Assembly: GCA_026122225.1 (NCBI GenBank)
Contig: JANEZZ010001863.1
Span: forward strand, 186,001-250,000
Reading direction: 5' to 3'
Length of the DNA: 64,000 nt
Origin: Heloderma charlesbogerti
Lineage: Eukaryota > Chordata > Lepidosauria > Squamata > Helodermatidae
Part shown: piece after piece, positions 52,676-63,147 of the stretch
Numbering within the stretch: the stretch's first letter is position 1
Layout of the letters: each line of letters starts with the position of its first letter
Translations under genes and position numbers: made by a program
Notes under the pieces: generated by a model
The model's database searches: none
What the model saw: only the letters and a program-made list of their open reading frames with translations
What the model was told of the DNA's origin: nothing

Positions 52676-53432
52676 CAATAACCCAAGAGACTGGACTTCT
52701 TGCTAGATCCCATATTTCTCAGATCCAAACAGCAAAACCAACCCGCATTCTGCACCTCCCTCGCCTCCCCCCTCAGCACACAGAGCTACTTTTGCCAGGC
52801 GTTCATCCAATTTACCAGATTTTGTTTCTGAACCTGTTGCTTTTCGAAGGCTTTAAAGTGTACTCAGCAATTTTGGCTGCCTGCTGACTCAGCGGTGCAT
52901 GTGGGTGTGTCATGCCCTTTTCTTCCCCCACCCACTGGTGTTGACTTCCATTTCACCTCCCATGCACAAACCAAAAGGATACTCAGGCCTGCATCATTTT
53001 TTCCATCCAGAAATTCTGCCACGTAAAAAACGTTGACAGTAATGGGAGCGCTGGAGGAGGGCGTCCATGAACCTGCACCTACAGCAATTAGCGTAGGTCC
53101 AAGGAGGAAGGGATGCGGCAACAGACTTGGCTCGCACAGCGGTCCCCAGCCGTTGGGGGCTGCCATCTTGGTTCGACATGGCGGCGAAATCCACGCTCCG
53201 CAAGTGTTATCGTTCTCTTCAGTGGGAACGATCCACTCCACCTGCACAGACTGGAGAGCCTCCAAGGCTGCCTGCTCCACGGAAGTGAATGGGGAAACCC
53301 ACTGGCATAAGAACTCTGTGAATGCCCTGGGGTGCGTAGGAGCAGGAGCAGAGCTCCGCAGTTGGGTGCAGCGTAGGCCAGGGGAGGCAGAAAGGGCAGG
53401 GACCATGCCGCGTAGTGGCTGGAGCGGGGGTC
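52676..53432. other. Intergenic, GC-rich, open on both strands
   Basis: Overlapping open frames of 197 codons (+, 53033-53626) and 180 codons (-, 52864-53406) were examined. Neither shows a known domain, and part of the plus frame runs into a PAL2 repeat. GGCTGCCATCTTGGTTCGACATGG at 53158 is CpG-containing. Confidence 0.4.
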
Positions 53433-53560
53433 AGCAGCTTGTGGTCCTCCACACTTTTTTGCCTCCGACAACCCCCATCATCCCTCGCCATTGGCTGTGC
53501 TGGCTAGGGCAAATGGGCATTGTAGGCCAAACCATCTGGAGAGCCACACGTTGCCTAGCC
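53433..53560. repeat. Palindromic repeat PAL2-like, diverged
   Basis: GACAACCCCCATCATCCC, TGGGCATTGTAGGCC and ACCATCTGGAGAGCC. Confidence 0.6.
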
Positions 53561-53589
53561 CGGGGCTTGAGTGTCCAGCTAAGACTGGG

Positions 53590-53710
53590 GAGATTTATCC
53601 AGGTACAACTCCCCACTCCGCCATAGAGCTTAGTGGGTGATCTTGGGCCAGTCACTAGCTCTCCACCTAACCTACTTCACAGGGTTGTTGTGAGGATAAT
53701 ATTCACTAGA
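53590..53710 (+). mobile_element. tRNA-derived SINE fragment
   Basis: GTGATCTTGGGCCAGTCACTAG, CCTAACCTACTTCACAGGG and TTGTTGTGAGGATAATA; middle part of the 43975-44215 family. Confidence 0.75.
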
Positions 53711-53865
53711 TAGTAGAGATCCATGTAGTCAGATAGAGGAATGTCCTCTGTAAAGCAGGACACAGTGGCCACCCTGTTTTGCACCTGGCCTCTGGTAGGC
53801 AGACCTAATCAAATGCAAAGTCGATCCCGCAACCCGAAAGTCTGCCTGTGCCTCATGTAGAGCGG

Positions 53866-53992
53866 GGGTGGGCAGAAAGGAGATCTCCAGATGTTTTGGA
53901 CTCCCAGCATTCCTGACCATTGGCCATGCTGGCAGGGGCTTCTGGGAGTTGAAGTCCAAAACATCAAGAGATCTACCTTCTGCCCACCTCTT
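53866..53992. repeat. Palindromic repeat PAL2-like with GGTGGGCAGA ends
   Basis: GGTGGGCAGAAAGGAGATCTCC and its inverse GATCTACCTTCTGCCCACC bound the element; inside are GATGTTTTGGACTCCCAGC and GGGAGTTGAAGTCC. Confidence 0.78.
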
Positions 53993-54164
53993 GTGTAGAG
54001 GATGGATGGATGGTGCAGCAGTGTGGCAGGGTGGGGGACGGAAAGATCTTCAGGTTTCAAGCCATGATATTACCTTTTAACTTGTTCCTGGATATTTTTT
54101 CAAAATAAAAAAGCCCTCTCTCCAAGGCCTGGGGGCAGATCATGTGCTGTTTGGTTTTAATTTT

Positions 54165-54228
54165 TGGGAACCGCCCAGAGAGCTTCTGCTATTGGGCGGT
54201 ATAGAAATGAATTAATTAATTAATTAAT
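54165..54228 (+). repeat. L2-type minimal tail with (AATT)n
   Basis: GGAACCGCCCAGAGAGCTTC, CTATTGGGCGGTATAGAAATG and tandem AATT units. Confidence 0.8.
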
Positions 54229-54627
54229 TCATGGGGAAAGATGCTGCTGTTTCGCCAAGTCTGCTGGGCTGTCATGTTGCTGGACAACTGGCCTTTCATT
54301 AACCTACAGATGAAAACAAGTTGGGAAACCATTTGAGAAATGTCTTTTGGCTGGCAACAGCACATTCCTGAGGTGTAACGCAATCCTGAGCTGCAGCTGA
54401 GGCTGTGGTTCTCATCTAACAATGGAGAGGCTATCCTCTCCCCGTGAATCATAGAGTCGGAGGGGATTCTGAGGGCATATAGACCAGGCCCCCGCTCCAG
54501 GCAGGAAAGCCAGGGTGAAAACAGCCATGGCAAATGGCTGTCCAGCTTCCACTTGACGTCCTCCAGCAAGGGAGAGCCCACCACCCCTCTAGTTAATTGG
54601 CTCCATGGCCAAACCGTTCCTATCATT
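54229..54627 (-). mobile_element. CR1 LINE fragment (about 54440-54620)
   Basis: GAATCATAGAGTCGGAGGGG begins the inverse of a CR1 3' end; CAGCTTCCACTTGACGTCC and GAGCCCACCACCCCTC correspond to the coding segment upstream of it. The 54229-54439 part is unassigned. Confidence 0.68.
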
Positions 54628-54728
54628 AGGGGGGCCACTTGTGAACTGCCAAAAAAAGAGGACAACAGAGGACACCTACTTGCATAAAAATGGCATACAC
54701 TGATTTACATGTGTAGATGCAAGCTTAG

Positions 54729-54762
<34 letters not shown>
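54628..54762 (+). repeat. U2 repeat, left part, and (TA)n
   Basis: GGGGCCACTTGTGAACTGCC, GAGGACACCTACTTGCATAA, then (TA)n at 54736-54762. Confidence 0.65.
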
Positions 54763-54763
<1 letters not shown>

Positions 54764-55372
54764 CAAAATCAGGAGTTAGTTGGTCGTCCCTTTTTTATTG
54801 CCTTCCCGTTGACCGATTCTCATGAAGCGCACTTCATTGGAAAGCTCTTGACACTCAGGTTCCACGAATAACAGCAGTTTTCACTATAAGTCAAAGTCGG
54901 GATGCACAGCCAAGGCAAGAAGTGTGTGCCTGTGGCCTGGCCTGGCCTGGCCTGGCCTGGCCTGTATGCAAAATGGGTGGCCGTACAATTCACAATCTAT
55001 TCAAGCTGCCACATGGACTGGGTGAGACTTTGGTCTCACCCGTCATGCCTGATAGCACTCTCGGATCTCTTCTTAGGTCCATCGGCCTCCCCCTGTCTTC
55101 TGCCATGGACAACTCTACGTTGACAGGAGTCATGTGCGTTCATTGGCAACTTCAAGATGCAAGTCGTTGATGGCCCAAAACAAGGACGTCACAGTGGCCG
55201 TCCTGGAGTTTACAACAAGAACATTGTATTTAAGGAAGTTTTGTAAAGATAAAAGATTTAACACTTGGATGTTTCAATAAACGCAGTTTGTTAACTTAAA
55301 CCTTCCATTAGATTTGATTTTTCTCTGCACAGTGTGTTTGCAGGTAACCAACTGGCTTGTTATTATAATTTA
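54763..55372. other. Intergenic; (CCTGG)n minisatellite at 54936-54964
   Basis: Six tandem CCTGG units at 54936-54964. GTGAGACTTTGGTCTCACCCG at 55021 is a small hairpin. No gene recognised. Confidence 0.6.
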
Positions 55373-55480
55373 AGCCACAATCCTATGCATGTTTACAAGT
55401 AAAAACATCCTATAGCTGGCTGGGGAATGCTGGGAATTGTAAGTCTTTTTTCCCATCTAAACATGCATAGGATTGCACCC
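55373..55480. mobile_element. Harbinger-like palindromic MITE
   Basis: 108 bp, AGCCACAATCCTATGCATG to GGATTGCACCC, flanked by TTA (55370-55372 and 55481-55483). It is inserted between the parts of a U2 repeat. Confidence 0.85.
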
Positions 55481-55484
55481 TTAA

Positions 55485-55735
55485 ATAGAGATACAGCACA
55501 CCTCACCGTAGTGTGGAAGACTGTGACCACATGACCTGTGTGCCTTGCTCAGTCAGCTGTCCAGGTGCTGTGGATGGGCAACTTCAAGGCCCCGCTCTTC
55601 CTTCGGATGGCTCTTTGTCTTCGTTCCGGACATGGCAGCCCTTAAAATAGAGGATGCCTTCAAAATAGAGGACAGTCTTCCAACAGCCCTTTAAACAGAG
55701 GACTGTCCTCTGTAAAAAAAAGAGGACAAATAGCT
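55485..55735 (+). repeat. U2 repeat, right part
   Basis: ATACAGCACACCTCACCGTAG, GCTGTCCAGGTGCTGTGG and AGAGGACAGTC words match 34345-34590. Confidence 0.68.
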
Positions 55736-55736
55736 A

Positions 55737-55885
55737 CCCTCCTTACCATCAAGAAGTGTCTCCTAATGTTCAACCAAAATCTACCCCCCTGTAACTTAAG
55801 CCCATTTGATTTAGTCCTGCCCCAGATTTGAGTGCATTTGGGTCCAACCAGGGAAACAGTGGGCTCTCCCTCACTAACCAAGCCT
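55737..55885 (-). mobile_element. CR1 LINE fragment
   Basis: TCTCCTAATGTTCAACCAAAA and CCCCTGTAACTTAAGCCCATT are the inverse of the CR1 segment TTATGGGC..AAGTTACAGG..GAACATCAG seen at 7640-7680. Confidence 0.7.
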
Positions 55886-56019
55886 ACGTTTGCCTTGCAC
55901 CATAACAGTTCAATGTTTGTCGCAATTAAGCACTTTGGATAGTAATATTAAGCTCCTTGTCCTTATTCTGCCTTGGTATGAACATACCTGTACACTGCAA
56001 CCATCTTCTGACGCCCTCC

Positions 56020-56345
56020 TCAGTGTTCGGAGGATGGCAACAGGGGAGAGGGCCTTTTTAGTGGTGGCCCCTTGACTGTGGAGCATTCTCCCCAATGAGG
56101 CCTGCCTGATGCCAACATTGTCATCTTCTGGCACCAGGTCAAGACTTTCTCCTACTCCTAGGCATTTGAAGGCATGTGAAGGCTTGTTATACATCAGTGA
56201 TTCTGGTTCTGGTCTGTACTGATATTTTAGTTGCTTTATTATGTTTTGGTATTTCAATGGAAATTGTTTTTAGCTACTTTGTATTTTGTATATTTTAATA
56301 ATTTTGTTTTATGTCACACTGGGTCTTTTTAAAGAGAAAGGCAGC
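56020..56345 (+). mobile_element. L2-like LINE 3' end
   Basis: GGGGAGAGGGCCTTTTTAGTG encodes the RAFLVVAP motif. An AT-rich UTR with ATTTTGTTTTATG follows; an (AAC)n tract ends it near 56378. Confidence 0.75.
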
Positions 56346-56393
56346 TAAGAAATTCTAACAACAACAACAACAACAACGTAAAATACTAGTAAA

Positions 56394-56550
56394 TCCAGTC
56401 TGCATGCTGCAAATAGAGACATACATTCTGGCCACTGTTGGAAATTCCCCCAAAGGCAATGGAACTCAGTTGGAGTTCCATCGCCTTGGGGGAATTTCCA
56501 AGAGTGGTCAGAACATAGGTCTCTATTTGCAGCATGTAAGCTGAATTCCA
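56394..56550. repeat. Near-perfect 157-bp palindrome
   Basis: The arms are about 75 bp each: GCATGCTGCAAATAGAGAC against GTCTCTATTTGCAGCATG, and GGAAATTCCCCCAAAGGC against GCCTTGGGGGAATTTCC, meeting at 56475. No second copy was recognised in the window. Confidence 0.88.
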
Positions 56551-56723
56551 CCCAAGTGTCAATGTGCTTGCTCTTGTGATGGAATATTGCCATTACCAGG
56601 GCAATCCCGCTTCTTCTTCAGAGAGCTCCTAGGCCAGAGTGCTCCAACATTTCATAAATGGTGCTGGGCTCCTGCTGGCAGGGCAGAAGGGAGGAAGGAG
56701 TAACAATCACCGGTCCTTTCCAC

Positions 56724-57522
56724 TAGGGATGTACAAAAGTCACTTACCTTTCCGCGGATTATGTTTATGGGGGGGAGGCGTTCTGTCCCTCCCCCCGGAA
56801 TCCTCGACGGGGGGGGGAGGCGATCCGTTCCTCCCCCCCAGAATCCTCGAACGGCCAGCTGTGTTCCGCGGCAGCTCCGCGGAGCAGCTGGCCAGGCCCA
56901 GGCCAGAGCCGTCCGCAGCCGGATTTCCGGCCATGGAGGGCTCTGGGTAAAAACAAAAACAAAAAAACGCATACGCAAATGGCAGCGGCTACGGCCGCTG
57001 CCATTTATGTTCCTTATTTTTGGCCATCTTAGTCTACATAAATATTTACGTAGACTATTACGGCGAAAATAAAGGGGAACGCAAATAGCACCCGCTACGC
57101 TATTTGCGTTCCCCTTTATTTTCGCTGTAATAGTCCACATAAATATTTACGTAGACTAAGATGGCCAAAAATAAGGAACGCAAATGGCGGCGGCCATAGC
57201 CGCCGCCATTTGCGTACGCAATTTTTTTTTTAACCCGGCCATGATAGGCTACGTAAATCTTTACGTAGCCTATCACGTCTCTGTAAAAAAAAAAACCCTC
57301 CAGACTGCAAATGGTGGCGGTGGCAGCCGGTCGGAAGACCAGCCGCCGCAGCCGCTGCCGCCGCCGCAGCCGCCGCCACCCGGAACATCCGCCCCAGGTA
57401 AGTCTCGTCCCGGGGGAGATCCGCGGAGGGGCAGCAGGCTGTTCCGCCACAGACTTCAGGGGGCTGAATGCACCGGCATTCAGCCTCACCGAGATCCGTG
57501 GTGGAATTCTCTGACATCCCTA
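56724..57522 (+). mobile_element. hAT1 non-autonomous element, copy d
   Basis: The longest copy, 799 bp, from TAGGGATGTAC to CTCTGACATCCCTA, with a perfect duplication CTTTCCAC (56716-56723 and 57523-57530). Its core (56978-57217) is a palindrome of about 240 bp. Each arm contains a smaller palindrome centred on AATATT (TAGTCTACATAAATATTTACG), and its outer ends carry GGCAGCGGC / GCCGCTGCC hairpins. A TACGTA hairpin follows at 57241-57276. Outward donors lie at 56742-56747 (minus) and 57398-57403 (plus). Confidence 0.94.
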
Positions 57523-58784
57523 CTTTCCACCCAGTTTTTCCTCCAAAAAGCCCTATTTCTCTCATAGGAGGAAACATTCAGACCAGCTCTCCAGCTGGCC
57601 TAAAGTTTCGCCCATGCTGGGGACACGGTAGAGGGCTGCCAGGGCTTTGGATACTGTACATCCAGAGCCTCTCCTGCTTTGTCCGTGTCACGCCTCCAAT
57701 TCGCCCATTTCCCCCCTTCTCTAGCGTCATAGAGGAAAAGACTATGGAAAGCTCCACTGGTGCAGGGAGTGGAGCTCCAAGCCCTGATCTCCTCCTCCGA
57801 GCTCCCTCCCCTGTCTCCGAGGCGGAGGCCCGATCTCTCCCAAGGCCCCTGAAGGGCCCTCCAGGGCTATAGGGCTGAAGCCTAAATTCAGAGTTTTGTT
57901 ACACGTAAAAAAAGTTCAATTTTTACATGTTTCAAGCAATCAGAATGTCTTAGATTAAACTACTAATGCTAAAGTATTAATGTAATTTAACTATTCGGGA
58001 GGACCATTTCATGTCCCCTCATTTTGAGGGAGAGATAGGTACACCTGTCTCTTTCGGTAGTAATCCGAGTATCCTGGAGTAACATTTGCCCTACATTTCA
58101 GCTTTCCAGGTGGTGTGGAGGTACCATGCTGGTCCCATTGTCACCCCTTCCTAGTAATTATGTGGAAGAATCCTAACAATTCATAGAATCATAGAACAGT
58201 AGGGTTGGAAATGGCCTATGAGACCATCAAGTCCAATCAGGGCCAAGTGTCTTTATATATAAACCAACACCTTTTCTGTTGGTTGGCCTGCATTTAAGAG
58301 AACTCTTCCTTTGTGACATCAATGAATGAATTTAATTAATCTCTGCCAGAGGGTAGGCAAGGACTTAGGCGGCCCAAGGGCAATCAAAGCCAGCTTTTCC
58401 ATTGGCAGGCATTTCGACCTGCGTATCAGCGGCATGGTGGGGGTGTGTGTGTGTGTATCATATCATAAGCTCTTTATTTGGAGCAGAGTTTTGCTGGTTG
58501 TTTGCAAGCGCTGAGCTCTTGGTGAGCACAATGAAAAGCTGAACGAGAGGCGAAAGATAGTAGCAGCATCTCCTTACTCAGATAGATCAGCGGAACTGAC
58601 GATGTAGCAGGTGGGCATCGTGAAGGAAATACTTTGGCCACGGCAACGTTAATTTGTTGGTTTTATTACTGCAGATGCCAAAGGTCAAATTTATAACCTG
58701 CCTTTTGGCTCACAAATGAGCCTCAAAGTTGATGGCGTACAATGCAAATTAACGTTTTAAAAAATGCAAATGAAAAACAAAGCA
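57523..58784. other. Intergenic; CR1 tip at 58182-58237
   Basis: A reversed CR1 tip (GAATCATAGAACAGTAGGG) occupies 58182-58237. The GC-rich part 57590-57880 and the rest are unassigned. Confidence 0.55.
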
Positions 58785-59050
58785 AAATGATTGATGGATT
58801 GATTTCATTTAATTTCATTTGTAGCCCGCCTTTCTACCAAGAAAAATGGCACTCGAGGAGGCTTATGATCATAAATAAAAATTGATTAAAACAATCATAA
58901 AACAAATACATTTGAACACAATTAAAAACACAACAAAGACAGAAGAAAGACAGCATCCAACCCAACAGACCTGCTTACGTGCCAAAGGCCTGCTTGAATA
59001 AAAAGGCCTTTGGGTTCTAAAATGTAACATTTAAAAAGAAAGCAAAATAC
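58785..59050 (-). mobile_element. L2-like LINE 3' tail
   Basis: ATTTCATTTGTAGCCCGCC, TTCTACCAAGAAAAATGGC and an A-rich stretch; the reverse of an L2-type 3' UTR. Confidence 0.62.
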
Positions 59051-59136
59051 AAGCCATCCTCTGGCACGTTGAATCCAGCTGAAATCAGAGGAAGGGTACA
59101 ATCTAGCCCAAGTGACGTGCATTTAAGGGCCAGGCA

Positions 59137-59500
59137 GACAGAGCACCAGCTCCAGGTTTTGGAGGGCCCTTGGGCAAGTCCCCCTCAATGTGCCCCTGCC
59201 CTCAGTGAGTCTACCTTCTCACCGCCATTGTCACCAGCTGCAATTCCTCCTCCTCTTCCTCATCATGGTTCCCACTGGCTTGCTTGACTGACAGGCAGAG
59301 AGACAGTGTGCAAGCAGGCCGTGGCACCCCCCGCTCCTCCTTCTTACCACCACCACTGTCTGGGCCAGACCAAGAGGCAGGTGAGCAAGAAATTGCAATG
59401 GCGAAGAGGAGGAGCAAGTCCAGGGGGCTCTTGTCAGTGGGCCCCTGCTGGGTCCTTGGCACATGCCTGACCATGCCTAGCCTTGATGCTGTTCCAGTTG
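59137..59500 (+). repeat. U3 interspersed repeat
   Basis: GCCCCTGCCCTCAGTGAG, CTTGCTTGACTGACAGGCAG, CTGTCTGGGCCAGACCAAG and CCATGCCTAGCCTTGATGCTG; collinear with 38945-39215. Confidence 0.7.
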
Positions 59501-60689
59501 AGATGCAATGATCTAGTTTACTGGACTGACAATTAGCGTTGTGCCCACATGTGTCCCTCCTCTCCCTTCCTTCTTTTTAGCCTTCTACAATATACATAAC
59601 ATGCATACACAAAAACATTCTTACACTTAGAATATTTCATTTTAGCCACAGGTGATCAGACACAGGGTCCTTTGATAACATTGTGCTCAGACTACTCATT
59701 AGGTTATTTGTACTTTTATAAAAGCGTGCTTTAAAAAAAATATTAAAAGCAGGCTCTGATCTGGAGTGGGGCCACACATTGACTTCCTACGGAGAATTCC
59801 TCCCTGAACTATTGTTTGCAGCTGAAAATTTTGTGGTGGTGGGGAATAGCAATGGAAGGGGTGATTTTCAGCAGGAAACTGGAGTGGGCCCCCAATCCAA
59901 ATATGGAGCACAATCCAGCTGCTTTGTCTTCCAAACAGATGTGGCCCATTTAAGCCTCCTTTCTAAAAAGTGTGAATAATCTAACGTTAGGGATATTGGA
60001 GAAATCCTCAACAGATTCAAATGAGTTTAGATTTCTATGAATCCAAGCTATGGATTTCAGAGCGCACTGGCTTTTTCCAAGTCGCACAGATTCCACGGAC
60101 CTGCAGATCACTTTTTCACGGGGGGGGGGGAGGGATTTGTGCAAATGCACATTTGCAAACAGGAACAAAATTCTTGTACATCCCTAAAAAAATAAAATAA
60201 AATCCAATTCTGTCCACAAGCAGACGACAGAACGAACGACCCCTGACAATTCACAAAACACTGTACATCCCTACCTAATGTGGTGTCTGGCCCTTAAGCA
60301 ACAGCTCTTAAGCCACTTACTCACCTCTGCTCCAGAAAGGGGCTGATTAAGAGATTCTTACAAGATGACTGAAAAATGTCTGTGCTCCCAAAGCAGAGCT
60401 TTCCCCTCCCCACCCCCAAAGCACTTCCCCAAAGCGAGCAAACCCTGGCTTCATTCCACCGCTGCTGGGCCGGTTCACGTGAAGACCAAACGCCCTCTCG
60501 CACTCTCTCGGGCAGGCCCTGCCATTTCTCATGGCCCCATAGCTCCAGCTCTCTTGATGTTTTTGCTTAGGCACAATGTCAGAAGCGCTTAGAGCCTGTG
60601 CAATTTAGCACTTAGCAGGACCAGAGCACAGCCCTTGCCAGAACAATCGGTCTTATTGTAACCATATCTGTAAAGCTGAAATTACAAGT
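59501..60689. other. Intergenic, unassigned
   Basis: TCTTGTACATCCCTAAAA at 60170 and TGTACATCCCTACC at 60263 look like isolated hAT-type right ends, but no matching left ends were found. No gene recognised. Confidence 0.45.
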
Positions 60690-61505
60690 GAGCAGTGAGG
60701 TGGCCATGTTTGCCGATGTCACCAAATGATTTAGGATGCTTCAAACTAAAAGGGATTGCAAAGAGCTCCAGAGGGATCTCCCCAAACTGGGAGAACGGGC
60801 ATAAAAACGGCAAATGCGGTTCTGTGTTAGCAAGCTGAATACTGTGTACTGCTGTGGTCTCTGCACCTGAAAAAAGGGATACTGCAGAGTTGGAAAAGGT
60901 CAGAAAAGGGCAACGGGGAGAGCAATCCTATGCCCCTGCTCCCCAGACAGCATCTGGAGGGGCATAGGATAGGTTGGTTTCCTGGCTGGCTCTGAGCGGG
61001 GAGCCAAGAAGCTGAATTCCTGCCCCTGCCCCCTTGTGGCAGGAGAAGAGAAAACCACGCCAGCTATCTCTCCTCGCTCGGGGATGGGGAAAAGGGGGTG
61101 TTCCAGGGGACGGGAAGGAGAGGGGACCTTCTCTCCTCCTCCAAGGCGCCACTGATAGATGGGTGATATTGCCTGTTTAGCAGAAATGCAGGACGGCCGG
61201 TGAGCAGAGGTGAAGATCACCTCTTGCGCTGCTCCTGCTCTGCATAGGATTCCTCTCAGCCTCTGAGTTCAGAAGCTGATGGGAACTGTGACAGGACTGC
61301 GCCCTAAAAGGATCAAGGACCCGGAGCAACTCCCCTATGAGGAAAGGTTGCAACATCTTGGACTTAGAAAAAGAGCAAGTAAGGGGAGACGTGATAGAGT
61401 TGTACAAAACTATGCATGGTGTGGAGAAGATGGATAATAATCTCATAATACTAGAACTTGGGGTCATCCCATCAAGTTGACTGGTGGGAGATTCAGGACA
61501 GATAA
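60690..61505 (+). mobile_element. CR1-like LINE reverse-transcriptase remnant, interrupted
   Basis: 60690-60925 reads like the CR1 region after the FADD motif (EVAMFADVTK, then LQRDLPKLGERA in a degraded frame). 61309-61505 is the later EQLPYEERLQHLGL and TRTWGHPIKL-type region. A U4-like block separates them at 60926-61308. Confidence 0.75.
60926..61308. repeat. U4-like repeat with CAATCCTATG ends
   Basis: GAGCAATCCTATGCCCCTGC at the left and AGGACTGCGCCCTAAA at the right. Inner CAGCATCTGGAGGGGCATAGG recalls 24655-24690. The CR1-like sequence resumes on the far side. Confidence 0.6.
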
Positions 61506-61647
61506 TGGGCATCTCTACACCAGACTAAAATCCTGCATTTAAAATAGGGCTTTCTGCTTCCGTTTTAAATGTGGGATCACAACGTCTCCCTTTTTCACGA
61601 GCTTCCTTTCCCCCTTCCCATTTCCCCCTCCTTCTTCCCGTATCTAT

Positions 61648-62305
61648 GGGCCGATCTACACTTATGGGTTTTTTCGCTTCCAAAGAAGTTTCATCACCCA
61701 TCTTTCACACTATGCAGTACCCGCTTCAAATTGGAACCGGAATTTCCCGCTTCCGTGCTCCCACTTTCAATACCCTGATATCCCGGTATTTCCCCTTAAT
61801 GTGCCCTGATTTTCTGCCTTTGCTACCATATCTGGTTGTAGTCCCCTCCCCTGCCTGTCCATATACGGTGGTGTTTGAATTTCCCTTCTGTCCAGTCACA
61901 GCTCTCGACGGCCCCATGTCTTCTTCCAGCTACTGATCGCATAGCTTCCTCAGCAGCCCCTGTTTCCTCAGCGACAAGCAAAGGGCTGGATTTGTGCACA
62001 CTTGTCTGATCTTGGAAGCTAAGCAGGGTTGGCCCCGGTCAGTAGTTGGATGGGCGACCACCTGGGAATCAGGCTTCCTGCACTGAGCAGGGGGTTGTTC
62101 TATCCCTTCAAATGAGACTAAGTTTTACCCCCTTTGGCCTTTTTTAAAAATTATTATTAAGGCGTTATCTTTGAGGAATTGCGGCTTCTCCAGGATTCCC
62201 CCCCCCCAATTCAGGCATGATCTTTGAAGATTCGAATCTTCGAAGATTCATTTGAAGCTTCATTTGAAAATTCATTGTGATGACAGGCACAATGTAGATC
62301 TGCCC
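61648..62305. mobile_element. Nested 658-bp element (GGGCCGATCTACA ends)
   Basis: The ends GGGCCGATCTACA and TGTAGATCTGCCC are inverted with one mismatch, and TAT flanks both sides (61645-61647 and 62306-62308). Absent from the U5 copies at 30425 and 63808. Inside are a 5S-CR1 chimera and a small GAAGATTCGAATCTTCG palindrome near 62227. No transposase was seen. Confidence 0.72.
62004..62097 (+). mobile_element. 5S rRNA-derived sequence fused to a CR1 3' tail
   Basis: GTCTGATCTTGGAAGCTAAGC, AGTTGGATGGGCGACCACC and TGGGAATC match the 3' two-thirds of vertebrate 5S rRNA, including the internal promoter region. Directly after, TTCCTGCACTGAGCAGGGG is CR1 3' sequence (compare 7810-7830). The 5S 5' end and the CR1 terminal octamers are missing. 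This is the layout of a SINE3-like or template-switch product, not a 5S gene. Confidence 0.85.
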
Positions 62306-62325
62306 TATGTCTTCCATATCTTTCA

Positions 62326-62915
62326 CAGGGATGTACGAAAATCACTTACCTTTTCGAAGGGTGACATTCGCAGTGGGGGGGAGGCGCTCCGTACCTCCCC
62401 CTGAAATCCTACCCCGGCCGGCTCTGTCTGCGGTGACTCTGCAGAGCCGCCGGCCAGGTGCATCCGCACGGTAGGTCTGCAGATGCAAATGGCAGCTGGC
62501 ATAGAGGCCGCCATTTGCGTCCCTTGCCTGAGCCATGATAGGCTACGTAAATATTTACATAGCCTATCACGGCAAAAGCGGGGACGCAAACGGCGGCTGC
62601 TATGCTATTTGCGTCCCTGCTCTGAGCCGTGATAGGCTATGTAGATACTTATGTAGCCTATCACAGCTTGCCAGGCACGCAAATGGCGGCCGGCATAGTG
62701 GCCGCCATTTGCGGCTGCAGCCCAGCAGCGGCTGGAGCCGCCGGAGCTGCCACTTCCGCCGCTGCTGCTGGAGCTGCAGCCAGGTAGGCTCTGTTTCGCG
62801 GGGCTTTCGCGGGGTGGTGGGGCAGGTTGCTCCGTTCCGCCATGGATTCCGGGGGGCCAAATTCACTGGAATTCAGCCTCCCTGGGATCTGTGGCGGAAT
62901 CCTCTAACATCCCTA
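62326..62915 (+). mobile_element. hAT1 non-autonomous element, copy e
   Basis: 590 bp, CAGGGATGTACG to CTCTAACATCCCTA, with a perfect duplication ATCTTTCA (62318-62325 and 62916-62923). The core alternates GCAAATGGC / GCCATTTGC hairpins with two GTGATAGGCTA..TAGCCTATCAC hairpins (62535-62575 and 62627-62668). The left donor consensus is at 62344-62349; the right is changed to GTAGGC (62784-62789). Confidence 0.93.
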
Positions 62916-63147
62916 ATCTTTCATTGATCTCGCTCCTCTTCTTGCCACTTTTCCACTTTTCACGGAGGGAACTCAAGCATAACACAGCGGGGTGATTTAA
63001 TAGCTCATTATCTGTGATCTATTTCAAAAAAGAACAAAGGGCATTTAGTGCAGGAGACACCCTGAAAGTTCACAGCATCCTGTAAAGAGCCTGCAAATGT
63101 CCATGAAGGAGCCAGCTCCATCGCAGGATAAAAGCTCTGTGTGAAGA

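Larger units (their letters stand above)
61507..63147 (+). repeat. U5 repeat carrying two nested insertions
   Basis: Outer sequence collinear with 30425-30796: GGGCATCTCTACACCAGAC at the left; TAGCTCATTATCTGTGATC and GGCATTTAGTGCAGGAGAC at the right. Insertions at 61648-62305 and 62326-62915 expand it. Confidence 0.8.

Noticed and set aside
52864..53626. Overlapping 180- and 197-codon open frames on opposite strands as novel genes
   Set aside because: No recognised domain, start context or splice signals. The + frame runs into a PAL2-like repeat, and GC-rich sequence readily stays open on both strands.
62004..62071. A functional 5S rRNA gene
   Set aside because: The 5' third is missing, several bases differ, and it is fused to CR1 tail sequence.
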